64,000 nucleotides of DNA from Hydractinia symbiolongicarpus (taxonomy: Eukaryota; Cnidaria; Hydrozoa; Anthoathecata; Hydractiniidae). Location of the stretch: assembly GCF_029227915.1 (NCBI RefSeq), contig NC_079881.1:26141501-26205500 (forward strand), in the 5' to 3' direction. Positions 1-11,905 of the stretch are shown here, one piece after another (within the stretch, counting starts at the first letter, position 1; each line of letters begins with the position of its first letter). Both the position numbers and the translations under genes were made by a program. The notes under the pieces are model-generated. The model worked only from the letters and a program-made list of their open reading frames with translations. It was not told where the DNA came from and searched no databases.

Positions 1-37
1 TTTTCCGGCGATTAAACTCCTTTTATTCAGCGTCTCA

Positions 38-59
38 TCAAAAATGAAAACATTTTTGA
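38..59. repeat. Perfect 9-bp inverted repeat with AAAA centre, present in most monomers (example)
   Basis: TCAAAAATG is followed by AAAA and then CATTTTTGA, its exact reverse complement. This gives a 9-bp stem with a 4-nt loop at consensus positions 34-55. Most basic and GCGA-class monomers keep it intact. Monomers with CATTTTTAA next to TCAAAAATG (GGGC class) keep 7 bp, and the ACGTTTTTG variant of TTCG-class monomers has a mismatch inside the stem. It could extrude as a cruciform or fold in a transcript. It may equally be a side effect of A/T tracts, and function is not shown. Confidence 0.85.
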
Positions 60-2240
60 AAACTACAAGTCTCATGCGTTTTAGTGGTGAAAAGATAATT
101 TAAAAAATCGTTCTGGAAATGAGTTTACTCACAGGGTACTTTCTTTGTAAACATTCGACTATACGGGACAAGCCGGGGATTTAGGGAAATCGTGGAATTT
201 CGTTTGCCGGCAATTAAACCTCTTTCATTAAGCGTCTCATTAAAAATGAAAACATTTTTGGAAACTACAAGTCTCATTCGTTCTAGTGGCGCAGAAATAA
301 TTTGAAAAATCGTTCGGGAAATCAGTTTACTCGATGGGTACTTTCTTCAAATACATTCAACTATACGGGCCAAGCCCGGGATTTACGGGAAATCGCGGGT
401 TTTCGTTTGCCGGCGATTAAACTTCTTTTATTCAGCGTCTCATCAAAAATGAAAACACTTTTGAAAACTACAAGTCTCACGCGTTTTAGTGGTGAAAAAA
501 CAATTTAAAAAATCGATCGGGAAATGAGTTTACTCACAGGGTACTTTCTTTGTATACATTCGACTATACGGGCCAAGCCCGGGATTTACGGGAAATCGCG
601 GGCTTTCGTTTGCCGGCGATTAAACCGCTTTCATTAAGCGTCTTATCAAAAATAAAAACATTTTTGAAAACTACAAGTCTCATGCGATTTAGTGGTGAAA
701 AGATAATTTAAAATATCGTTCTGGAAATGAGTTTACTCACAGGGTACTTTCTTTGTATACATTCGACTATACGGGACAAGCCCGGGATTTACGGGAAATC
801 GCGGGTTTTCGTTTGCCGGCGATTAAACTTCTTTTATTCAGCGTCTCATCAAAAATGAAAACACTTTTGAAAACTACAAGTCTCACGCGTTTTAGTGGTG
901 AAAAAACAATTTAAAAAATCGTTCGGGAAATGAGTTTACTCACAGGGTACTTTCTTTGTATACATTTGACTATACGGGCCAAGCCCGGGATTTACGGGAA
1001 ATCGCGGGCTTTCGTTTGCCGGCGATTAAACCGCTTTCATTAAGCGTCTCATCAAAAATAAAAACATTTTTGTAAACTAAAAGTCTCATGCGTTTTAGTG
1101 GTGAAAAAATAATTTAAAAAATCGTTCGGGAAATGAGTTTACTCCCTGGGTTCTTTCTTTGTATACTTTTGACTATACGGGCCGAGTCCAGGGTTTACAG
1201 GAAATGGCGGGTTTTCGTTTGCCGGCGATTAAACTCCTTTTATTCAGCGTCTCATCAAAAATGAAAACATTTTTTCAACTACAAGTCTCATGGGCTTTAG
1301 TGGTGAAATAATAATTTAAAAAATCGTTCGGGAAATGAGTTTACTCCCTGGGTGCTTTCTTTGTATACTTTTGTCTATACGGGCCGAGTCTGGGATTTAC
1401 GGGAAATTGCAGGTTTTCGTTTGCCGGCGATTAAACTTCTTTTATTCAGCGTCTCATCAAAAATGAAAACATTTTTGAAAACTACAAGTCTCATGCGATT
1501 TAGTGGTGAAAAGATAATTTAAAATATCGTTCTGGAAATGAGTTTACTCACAGGGTACTTTCTTTGTATACATTCGACTATACGGGACAAGCCCGGGATT
1601 TACGGGAAATCGCGGGTTTTCGTTTGCCGGCGATTAAACTTCTTTTATTCAGCGTCTCATCAAAAATGAAAACACTTTTGAAAACTACAAGTCTCACGCG
1701 TTTTAGTGGTGAAAAAACAATTTAAAAAATCGTTCGGGAAATGAGTTTACTCACAGGGTACTTTCTTTGTATACATTCGACTATACGGGCCAAGCCCGGG
1801 ATTTACGGGAAATCGCGGGCTTTCGTTTGCCGGCGATTAAACCGCTTTCATTAAGCGTCTCATCAAAAATAAAAACATTTTTGTAAACTAAAAGTCTCAT
1901 GCGTTTTAGTGGTGAAAAAATAATTTAAAAAATCGTTCGGGAAATGAGTTTACTCCCTGGGTACTTTCTTTGTATACATTCGAATATACGGGCCAAGCCC
2001 GGGATTTACGGGAAATCGCGGGCTTTCGTTTGCCGGCGATTAAACCGCTTTCATTAAGCGTCTCATCAAAAATAAAAACATTTTTGTAAACTAAAAGTCT
2101 CATGCGTTTTAGTGGTGAAAAAATAATTTAAAAAATCGTTCGGGAAATGAGTTTACTCCCTGGGTACTTTCTTTGTATACTTTTGACTATACGGGCCCAG
2201 TCCGGAATTTACGGAAACTCGCGAGATTCGTGTGCCGGCC

Positions 2241-2287
2241 ATTAAACTTCTTTTATTCAGCGTCCCATCAAAAATGTATAAATGTAT
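2241..2287 (+). repeat. 47-bp partial monomer duplication, copy 1
   Basis: ATTAAAC occurs at 2,241 and again at 2,288 within one unit, so this unit is 250 bp (CCGG at 2,235 and next at 2,485). The inserted piece ends in ATGTATAAATGTAT, which is not found in ordinary monomers. The second ATTAAAC joins a TCTTTCATTAAGCG-type monomer, so two monomer classes are fused at the junction. Confidence 0.85.
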
Positions 2288-3300
2288 ATTAAACCTCTTT
2301 CATTAAGCGTCTCCCTAAAAATGAAAACATTTTGGAAAACTACAAGTCTCATGCGTTTTAGTGGTGAAAAAATAATTTAAAAAATCGTTCGGAAAATGAG
2401 TTTACTCTCTGGGTACTTTCTTTGTATACTTTTGACTATACGGGCCGAGTCCGGAGTTTACAGGAAATGGCTGGTTTTCGTTTGCCGGCAATTAAACTCC
2501 TTTTATTCAGCGTCTCATCAAAAATGAAAACACTTTTATAAACTACAAGTCTAATTGGCTTTAGTGGTGAAATAATAATTTAAAAATTCGTTCGGGAAAA
2601 GAGTTTACTCCCTGGGTGTTTTCTTTGTATACTTTTGACTATACGGGCCGAGTCTGGGATTTACGGGAAATCGCATGTTTTCGTGTGCCGGCGATTAAAT
2701 TTCTTTTACTCAGCGTCTCATCAAAAATGAAAACATTTTTGAAAACTACAAGTCTCATGCGATTTAGTGGTGAAAAGATAATTTAAAATATCGTTCTGGA
2801 AATGAGTTTACTCACAGGGTACTTTCTTTGTATACATTCGACTATACGGGACAAGCCGGGATTTACGGGAAATCGCGGGTTTTCGTTTGCCGGCGATTAA
2901 ACTTCTTTTATTCAGCGTCTCATCAAAAATGAAAACACTTTTGAAAACTACAAGTATCACGCGTTTTAGTGGTGAAAAAACAATTTAAAAAATCGTTCGG
3001 GAAATGAGTTTACTCACAGGGTACTTTCTTTGTATACATTCGACTATACGGGCCAAGCCCGGGATTTACGGGAAATCGCGGGCTTTCGTTTGCCGGCGAT
3101 TAAACCGCTTTCATTAAGCGTCTCATCAAAAATAAAAACATTTTTGTAAACTAAAAGTCTCATGCGTTTTAGTGGTGAAAAAATAATTTAAAAAATCGTT
3201 CAGGAAATGAGTTTACTCCCTGGGTACTTTCTTTGTATACTTTTGACTATACGGGCCCAGTCCGGGATTTACGGAAACTCGCGAGATTCGTGTGCCGGCG

Positions 3301-3347
3301 ATTAAACTTCTTTTATTCAGCGTCCCATCAAAAATGTATAAATGTAT
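3301..3347 (+). repeat. 47-bp partial monomer duplication, copy 2
   Basis: Same insertion as at 2,241, including ATGTATAAATGTAT, 1,060 bp further on (unit 3,295-3,544, 250 bp). Matching sequence extends on the left to about 2,000/3,060 and stops on the right near 2,330/3,390. The insertion therefore arose once and was copied with its neighbours. Confidence 0.85.
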
Positions 3348-5475
3348 ATTAAACCTCTTTCATTAAGCGTCTCCCTAAAAATGAAAACATTTTTGGAAAC
3401 TAAAAGTCTCATTCGTTCTAGTGGCGCAGAAATAATTTGAAAAATCGTTCGGGAAATCAGTTTACTCGATGGGTACTTTCTTCAAATACATTCAACTATA
3501 CGGGCCAAGCCCGGGATTTACAAAAAATCGCGGGTTTTCGTTTGCCGGCGATTAAACCTCTTTCATTAAGCGTCTCCCTAAAAATGAAAACATTTTTGAA
3601 AACTACAAGTCTCATGCCTTTTAGTGGTGAAAAAATAATTTAAAAAATCGTTCGGGAAGTGAGTTTACTCCCTGGGTACTTTCTTTCTATACTTTTGACT
3701 ATACGGGCCGAGTCCGGGATTTACGGGAAATCGCGGGTTTTCGTTTTCCGGCGATTAAACCTCTTTCATCAAGCGTCTCATCAAAAATGAAAACATTTTT
3801 GAAAACTACAAGTCTCATGCGTTTTAGTGGTGAAAAAAAAATTTAAAAAATCGTTCCGGAAATGAGTTTACTCCCTGGGTACTTTCTTTGTATAGATTCG
3901 ACTACACGGGCCAAGCCTGGGATTTAGGGGAAATCGCCAGTTTTGATTTGCCGGCGATTAAACCTCTTTCATTAAGCGTCTCATTAAAAATGAAAACATT
4001 TTTGGAAACTACAAGTCTCATTCGTTCTAGTGGCGCAGAAATAATTTGAAAAATCGTTCGGGAAATCAGTTTACTCGATGGGTACTTTCTTCAAATACAT
4101 TCAACTATACGGGCCAAGCCCAGGATTTACGGGAAATCGCGGGTTTTCGTTTGCCGGCGATTAAACTTCTTTTATTCAGCGTCTCATCAAAAATAAAAAC
4201 ATTTCTGAAAACTACAAGTCTCATGCGTTTTAGTGGTGAAAAAATAATTTAAAAAATCGTTCGGGAAATGAGTTTACTCCCTGGGTACTTTCTTTGTATA
4301 CTTTTGACTATACGGGCCGAGTCCGGGGTTTACAGGAAATGGCGGGTTTTCATTTGCCGGCGATTAAACTCCTTTTATTCAGCGTCTCATCAAAAATGAA
4401 AACATTTTTATCAACTACAAGTCTCATGGGCTTTAGTGGTGAAATAATAATTTAAAAAATCGTTCGGGAAATGAGTTTACTCCCTGGGTGCTTTCTTTGT
4501 ATACTTTTGACTATACGGGCCGAGTCTGGGATTTACGGGAAATCGCAGGTTTTCGTTTGCCGGCGATTAAACTTCTTTTATTCAGCGGCTCATCAAAAAT
4601 GAAAACATTTTTGAAAACTACAAGTCTCATGCGATTTAGTGGTGAAAAGATAATTTAAAATATCGTTCTGGAAATGAGTTTACTCACAGGGTACTTTCTT
4701 TGTATACATTCGACTATACGGGACAAGCCCGGGATTTACGGGAAATCGCGGGTTTTCGTTTGCCGGCGATTAAACTTCTTTTATTCAGCGTCTCATCAAA
4801 AATGAAAACACTTTTGAAAACTACAAGTCTCACGCGTTTTAGTGGTGAAAAAACAATTTAAAAAATCGTTCGGGAAATGAGTTTACTCACAGGGTACTTT
4901 CTTTGTATACATTCGGCTATACGAGCCAAGCCCGGGATTTACGGGAAATCGCGGGCTTTCGTTTGCCGGCGATTAAACCGCTTTCATTAAGCGTCTCATC
5001 AAAAATAAAAACATTTTTGAAAACTACAAGTCTCATGCGTTTTAGTGGTGAAAAAATAATTTAAAAAATCGTTCGGGAAATGAGTTTACTCCCTGGGTAC
5101 TTTCTTTCTATACTTTTGACTATACGGGCCGAGTCCGGGATTTACGGGAAATCGCGGGTTTTCGTTTTCCGGCGATTAAACTTCTTTTATTCAGCGTCCC
5201 ATCAAAAATGAAAACATTTTTGAAAACAACAAGTCTCATGCGTTTTAGTGGTAAAAAAACAATTTAAAAAATCGTTTGGGAAATGAGTTTACGCAAAGGG
5301 TACTTTCTTTGTATACATTCGACTATACGAGCCAAGCCCGGGATTTACGGGAAATCGCGGGCTTTCGTTTGCCGGCGATTAAACCGCTTTCATTAAGCGT
5401 CTCATCAAAAATAAAAACATTTTTGAAAACTACAAGTCTCATGCGTTTTAGTGGTGAAAAAATAATTTAAAAAAT

Positions 5476-6700
5476 CATTCGGGAAATGAGTTTACTCCCT
5501 GGGTACTTTCTTTGTATACTTTTGACTATACGGGCCCAGTCCGGGATTTACGGAAACTCGGGAGATTCGTGTGCCGGCGATTAAACTTCTTTTATTCAGC
5601 GTCCCATCAAAAATGAAAACATTTTCGAAAACAACAAGTCTCATGCGTTTTAGTAGTGAAAAAATAATTTAAAAAATCGTTCGGGAAATGAGTTTACTCT
5701 CTGGGTACTTTCTTTGTATACTTTTGACTATACGGGCCGAGTCTGGGGTTTACAGGAAATGGCTGGTTTTCGTTTGCCGGCGATTAAACTCCTTTTATTC
5801 AGCGTCTCATCAAAAATGAAAACACTTTTATAAACTACAAGTCTCATGGGCTTTAGTGGTGAAATAACAATTTAAAAAATCGTTCGGGAAATGAGTTTAC
5901 TCCCTGGGTGTTTTCTTTGTATACTTTTGAGTATACGGGCCGAGTCTGGGATTTACGGGAAATGGCAGGTTTTCGTTTGCCGGCGATTAAACTTCTTTTA
6001 TTCAGCGTCTCATCAAAAATGAAAACATTTTTGAAAACTACAAGTCTCATGCGATTTAGTGGTGAAAAGATAATTTAAAAAATCGTTCTGGAAATGAGTT
6101 TACTCACAGGGTACTTTCTTTGTATACATTCGACTATACGGGACAAGCCCGGGATTTACGGGAAATCGCGGGTTTTCGTTTGCCGGCGATTAAACCTCTT
6201 TCATTAAGCGTCTCATTAAAAATGAAAACATTTTTGAAAACTACGAGTCTCATTCGTTCTAGTGGTGCAGAAATAATTTGAAAAATCGTTCTGGAAATGA
6301 GTTCACTCCCTGGGTACTTTCTTTGTATACTTTTGACTATACGGGCCGAGTCCTGGAGTTACGGGAAGTCGCGCATTTTCGTTTGCCGGCGATTAAACTT
6401 CTTTTATTCAGCGTCTAATCAAAAATGAAAACAATTTTAAAAACTGCAAGTCTCATGGGCTTTAGTGGTGAAATAATAATTTAAAAAATCGTTCGGGAAA
6501 TGAGTTTACTGCCTGGGTACTTTTTTTGTATGCTTTTGACTTTACAGGCCGAGTCCGGGATTAACGGTAAATCGCAGGTTTTCGTTTGCCGGCGATTAAA
6601 CTTCTTTTATTCAGCGTCTCATCAAAAATGAAAACATTTTTGAGAACTACAAGTCTCATGCGTTTTAGTGGTGAAAAAATAATTTAAAAAATCGTTCGGG
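5476..6700 (+). repeat. Monomeric stretch between two organised blocks
   Basis: Six ordinary 203-bp monomers of mixed classes. The order GGGC class (about 5,848), GCGA class (about 6,050), TTCG class (about 6,250) is seen here. The stretch has private variants such as AGTCGCGCATTTTCG near 6,370 and TGTATGCTTTTGACTTTAC near 6,530. I see no duplication longer than the triad and no non-satellite sequence. Confidence 0.7.
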
Positions 6701-9700
6701 AAATGAGTTTACTCCCTGGTTACTTTCTTTGTATACTTTTGACTTTACAGGCCGAGTCCGGGATTTACGGGAAATCACAGGTTTTCGTTTGCCGGCGATT
6801 AAACTTCTTTTATTCAGCGTGTCATCAAAAATGAAAACATTTTTGAAAACTACAAGTCTCATGCGTTTTAGTGGTGAAAAAATCATTTAAAAGATCGTTC
6901 GGGAAATGAGTTTACACCGTGGGTACTTTTTTTTATACTTTTGACTATACGGGCCGAGTCCGGGATTTACGGTAAGTCGCGGGTTTTCGTTTGCCGGCGA
7001 TTAAACTTTTTTTATTCAGCGTTTCATCAAAAATGAAAACATTAAACTTCTTTTATTCAGCGCCTCTTCAAAAATGAAAACATTTTTGAAAACTACAAGT
7101 CTCATGCGTTTTAGTGGTGAAAAAATAATTTAAAAAATCGTTCGGGAAATGAGTTTACACCCTGGGTACTTTCTTTGTATTCTTTTGACTATACGGGCCG
7201 AGTCTGGGATTTACGGGAAGTCGCGGGTTTTCGTTTGCCGGCGATTAAACTTCTTTTATTCAGTGTCTCATCAAAAATGAAAACATTTTTAAAAACTACA
7301 AGTCTCATGGGCTTTAGTGGTGAAATAATAATTTAAAAAACCGTTCGGGAAATGAGTTTACACCCTGGGTACTTTCTTTGTATACTTTTGACTTTACAGG
7401 CCGAGTCCGGGATTTACGGGAAATCGCAGGTTTTCGTTTGCCGGCGATTAAACTTCTTTTATTCAGCGTCTCATCAAAAATGAAAACAAGTTTGAAGACT
7501 ACAAGTCTTATGCGTTTTAGTGGTGAAAAAATAATTTAAAAAATCGTTCGGGAAATGAGTTTACTCCCTGGGTACTTTCTCTGTATACTTTTGACTATAC
7601 GGGCCGAGTCCGGGGTTTATGGGAAATGACGGGTTTTCGTTTGCCGGCGATTAAACTCCTTTTATTCAGCGTCTCATCAAAAATGAAAACATTTTTAAAA
7701 ACTACAAGTCTCATGGACTTTAGTGGTGAAATAATAATTTAAAAAATCGTTCGGCAAATGAGTTTCCTCCCTGGGTACTTTCTCTGTATACTTTTGACTA
7801 TACGGGGCGAGTCTGGGATTTACGGGAAATCGCAGGTTTTCGTTTGCCGGCGATTAAACATCTTTTATTCAGCGTCTCATCAAAAATGAAAACATTTTTG
7901 AAAACTACAAGTCTCATGGGCTTTAATGGTTAAATAATAATTTAAAAAATCGTTCAGGAAATGAGTTTACTCCCTGGGTACTTTTTTTGTTTACTTTTGA
8001 CTTTACAGGCCGAGTCCGGGATTTACGGGAAATCACAGGTTTTCGTTTGCCGGCGATTAAACTTCTTTTATTCAGCCTCTCATCAAAAATGAAAACATTT
8101 TTGAAAACTACAAGTCTCATGCGTTTTAGTGGTGAAAAAATAATTTAAAAGATCGTTCGGGAAATGAGTTTACACCGTGGGTACTTTTTTTTATACTTTT
8201 GACTATACGGGCCGAGTCCGGGATTTACGGTAAGTCGCGGGTTTTCGTTTGCCGGCGATTAAACTTTTTTTATTCAGCGTTTCATCAAAAATGAAAACAT
8301 TAAACTTCTTTTATTCAGCGTCTCATCAAAAATGAAAACATTTTTGAAAACTACAAGTCTCATGCGTTTTAGTGGTGAAAAAATAATTTAAAAAATCGTT
8401 CGGGAAATGAGTTTACACCCTGGGTACTTTCTTTGTATTCTTTTGACTATACGGGCCGAGTCCGGGATTTACGGGAAGTCGCGGGTTTTCGTTTGCCGGC
8501 GATTAAACTTCTTTTATTCAGTGTCTCATCAAAAATGAAAACATTTTTAAAAACTACAAGTCTCATGGGCTTTAGTGGTGAAATAATAATTTAAAAAACC
8601 GTTCGGGAAATGAGTTTACACCCTGGGTACTTTCTTTGTATACTTTTGACTTTACAGGCCGAGTCCGGGATTTACGGGAAATCGCAGGTTTTCGTTTGCC
8701 GGCGATTAAACTTCTTTTATTCAGCGTCTCATCAAAAATGAAAACAAGTTTGAAGACTACAAGTCTCATGCGTTTTAGTGGTGAAAAAATAATTTAAAAA
8801 ATCGTTCGGGAAATGAGTTTACTCCCTGGGTACTTTCTCTGTATACTTTTGACTATACGGGCCGAGTCCGGGGTTTATGGGAAATGGCGGGTTTTCGTTT
8901 GCCGGCGATTAAACTCCTTTTATTCAGCGTCTCATCAAAAATGAAAACATTTTTAAAAACTACAAGTCTCATGGACTTTAGTGGTGAAATAATAATTTAA
9001 AAAATCGTTCGGCAAATGAGTTTCCTCCCTGGGTACTTTCTCTGTATACTTTTGACTATACGGGGCGAGTCTGGGATTTACGGGAAATCGCAGGTTTTCG
9101 TTTGCCGGCGATTAAACATCTTTTATTCAGCGTCTCATCAAAAATGAAAACATTTTTGAAAACTACAAGTCTCATGGGCTTTAATGGTTAAATAATAATT
9201 TAAAAAATCGTTCAGGAAATGAGTTTACTCCCTGGGTACTTTTTTTGTTTACTTTTGACTTTACAGGCCGAGTCCGGGATTTACGGGAAATCACAGGTTT
9301 TCGTTTGCCGGCGATTAAACTTCTTTTATTCAGCCTCTCATCAAAAATGAAAACATTTTTGAAAACTACAAGTCTCATGCGTTTTAGTGGTGAAAAAATA
9401 ATTTAAAAGATCGTTCGGGAAATGAGTTTACACCGTGGGTACTTTTTTTGTATACTTTGGACTATACGGGCCGAGTCCGGGATTTACGGTAAGTCGCGGG
9501 TTTTCGTTTGCCGGCGATTAAACTTTTTTTATTCAGCGTCTCATCAAAAATGAAAACATTAAACTTCTTTTATTCAGCGTCTCATCAAAAATGAAAACAT
9601 TTTTGAAAACTACAAGTCTCATGCGTTTTAGTGGTGAAAAAATAATTTAAAAAATCGTTCGGGAAATGAGTTTACACCCTGGGTACTTTCTTTGTATTCT

Positions 9701-11905
9701 TTTGACTATACGGGCCGAGTCCGGGATTTACGGGAAGTGGCGGGTTTTCGTTTGCCGGCGATTAAACTTCTTTTATTCAGTGTCTCATCAAAAATGAAAA
9801 CATTTTTAAAAACTACAAGTCTCATGGGCTTTAGTGGTGAAATAATAATTTAAAAAACCGTTCGGGAAATGAGTTTACACCCTGGGTACTTTCTTTGTAT
9901 ACTTTTGACTTTACAGGCCGAGTCCGGGATTTACGGGAAATCGCAGGTTTTCGTTTGCCGGCGATTAAACTTCTTTTATTCAGCGTCTCATCAAAAATGA
10001 AAACAAGTTTGAAGACTACAAGTCTCATGCGTTTTAGTGGTGAAAAAATAATTTAAAAAATCGTTCGGGAAATGAGTTTACTCCCTGGGTACTTTCTCTG
10101 TATACTTTTGACTATACGGGCCGAGTCCGGGATTTACGGGAAATCACAGGTTTTCGTTTGCCGGCGATTAAACTCCTTTTATTCAGCGTCTCATCAAAAA
10201 TGAAAACATTTTTAAAAACTACAAGTCTCATGGACTTTAGTGGTGAAATAATAATTTAAAAAATCGTTCGGCAAATGAGTTTCCTCCCTGGGTACCTTCT
10301 CTGTATACTTTTGACTATACGGGGCGAGTCTGGGATTTACGGGAAATCGCAGGTTTTCGTTTGCCGGCGATTAAACATCTTTTATTCAGCGTCTCATCAA
10401 AAATGAAAACATTTTTGAAAACTACAAGTCTCATGGGCTTTAATGGTTAAATAATAATTTAAAAAATCGTTCAGGAAATGAGTTTACTCCCTGGGTACTT
10501 TTTTTGTTTACTTTTGACTTTACAGGCCGAGTCCGGGATTTACGGGAAATCACAGGTTTTCGTTTGCCGGCGATTAAACTTCTTTTATTCAGCCTCTCAT
10601 CAAAAATGAAAACATTTTTGAAAACTACAAGTCTCATGCGTTTTAGTGGTGAAAAAATAATTTAAAAGATCGTTCGGGAAATGAGTTTACACCGTGGGTA
10701 CTTTTTTTGTATACTTTGGACTATACGGGCCGAGTCCGGGATTTACGGTAAGTCGCGGGTTTTCGTTTGCCGGCGATTAAACTTTTTTTATTCAGCGTCT
10801 CATCAAAAATGAAAACATTAAACTTCTTTTATTCAGCGTCTCATCAAAAATGAAAACATTTTTGAAAACTACAAGTCTCATGCGTTTTAGTGGTGAAAAA
10901 ATAATTTAAAAAATCGTTCGGGAAATGAGTTTACACCCTGGGTACTTTCTTTGTATTCTTTTGACTATACGGGCCGAGTCCGGGATTTACGGGAAGTCGC
11001 GGGTTTTCGTTTGCCGGCGATTAAACTTCTTTTACTCAGTGTCTCATCAAAAATGAAAACATTTTTAAAAACTACAAGTCTCATGGGATTTAGTGGTGAA
11101 ATAATAATTTAAAAAATCGTTCGGGAAATGAGTTTACACCCTGGGTACTTTCTTTGTATACTTTTGACTTTACAGGCCGAGTCCGGGATTTACGGGAAAT
11201 CGCAGGTTTTCGTTTGCCGGCGATTAAACTTCTTTTATTCAGCGTCTCATCAAAAATGAAAACAAGTTTAAAGACTACAAGTCTCATGCGTTTTAGTGGT
11301 GAAAAAATAATTTAAAAAATCGTTCGGGAAATGAGTTTACTCCCTGGGTACTTTCTCTGTATACTTTTGACTATACGGGCCGAGTCCGGGGTTTACGGGA
11401 AATGGCGGGTTTTCGTTTGCCGGCGATTAAACTCCTTTTATTCAGCGTCTCATCAAAAATGAAAACATTTTTAAAAACTACAAGTCTCATGGGCTTTAGT
11501 GGTGAAATAATAATTTAAAAAATCGTTCGGCAAATGAGTTTCCTCCCTGGGTACTTTCTCTGTATACTTTTGACTATACGGGGCGAGTCTGGGATTTACG
11601 GGAAATTGCAGGTTTTCGTTTGCCGGCGATTAAACATCTTTTATTCAGCGTCTCATCAAAAATGAAAACATTTTTGAAAACTACAAGTCTCATGGGCTTT
11701 AATGGTTAAATAATAATTTAAAAAATCGTTCAGGAAATGAGTTTACTCCCTGGGTACTTTTTTTGTTTACTTTTGACTTTACAGGCCGAGTCCGGGATTT
11801 ACGGGAAATCACAGGTTTTCGTTTGCCGGCGATTAAACTTCTTTTATTCAGCCTCTCATCAAAAATGAAAACATTTTTGAAAACTACAAGTCTCATGCGT
11901 TTTAG
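6700..11905 (+). repeat. Regular 6-mer higher-order repeat, period 1,258-1,259 bp, about four copies
   Basis: Units start, in CCGG phase, at 6,994, 8,252, 9,511 and 10,770. Each is six monomers plus one 41-bp partial duplication (6x203+41=1,259). Markers recurring at this period include GGGCTTTAATGGTTAAAT, ACACCGTGGGTAC, TTTGTATTCTTTTGAC, AACAAGTTTGAAGAC and GGGGCGAGTCTGGG. Copies one and two share a 1-bp-shorter TTTTTTTTATAC near 6,930 and 8,185. Copies three and four share GTATACTTTGGAC near 9,450 and 10,708. The fourth copy breaks off near 11,905, where TTTTAGAGGTG and TATTGGATAC monomers begin. Confidence 0.92.
7000..7040 (+). repeat. 41-bp partial duplication, marker of the 1,259-bp unit
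   Basis: ATTAAAC at 7,000 is repeated at 7,041, after GAAAAC. The 41-bp piece from ATTAAAC to GAAAAC is present twice, while the second copy continues normally into ATTTTTGAAAAC. The join ACATT/ACATTAAAC has a 3-bp ATT identity with the normal ACATTTTT, compatible with slippage or microhomology. The second ATTAAAC of the same structure is at 8,299, 9,558, 10,817, 12,887 and 15,565. That makes six copies from one event. Confidence 0.9.

Larger units (their letters stand above)
1..5475 (+). repeat. Mosaic block with repeated GCGATTTAG / CACGCG / CCGCTTTC module
   Basis: A two- to three-monomer module begins with TGCGATTTAG followed by AAAATATCGTTCTGG (at 681, 1,492, 2,756 and 4,628). Next come a monomer with ACACTTTTGAAAAC and CACGCGTTTTAG, then one with CCGCTTTCATTAAGCG and AAAAATAAAAAC. 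Spacings of 811, 1,264 and 1,872 bp show the module was duplicated with different numbers of monomers between copies. The CCGCTTTC monomer is itself doubled at 1,841 and 2,044. Copies differ more from each other than those in later blocks, which suggests an older or less recently homogenised part. Confidence 0.8.

Noticed and set aside
207-409. tRNA, 5S rRNA or SINE origin of the monomer
   Set aside because: I see no A/B-box pair, cloverleaf, 5S-like internal control region, poly-A tail or target-site duplications. An origin is not recognisable.
2270-2290. TATA-like promoter GTATAAATG
   Set aside because: Present only at the two 47-bp duplication joins, with no downstream gene. It is best explained as repair filler.
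7041-7081. Target-site duplication of a mobile element around the 41-bp repeat
   Set aside because: No element lies between the two copies. The structure is a direct partial duplication of the monomer itself.
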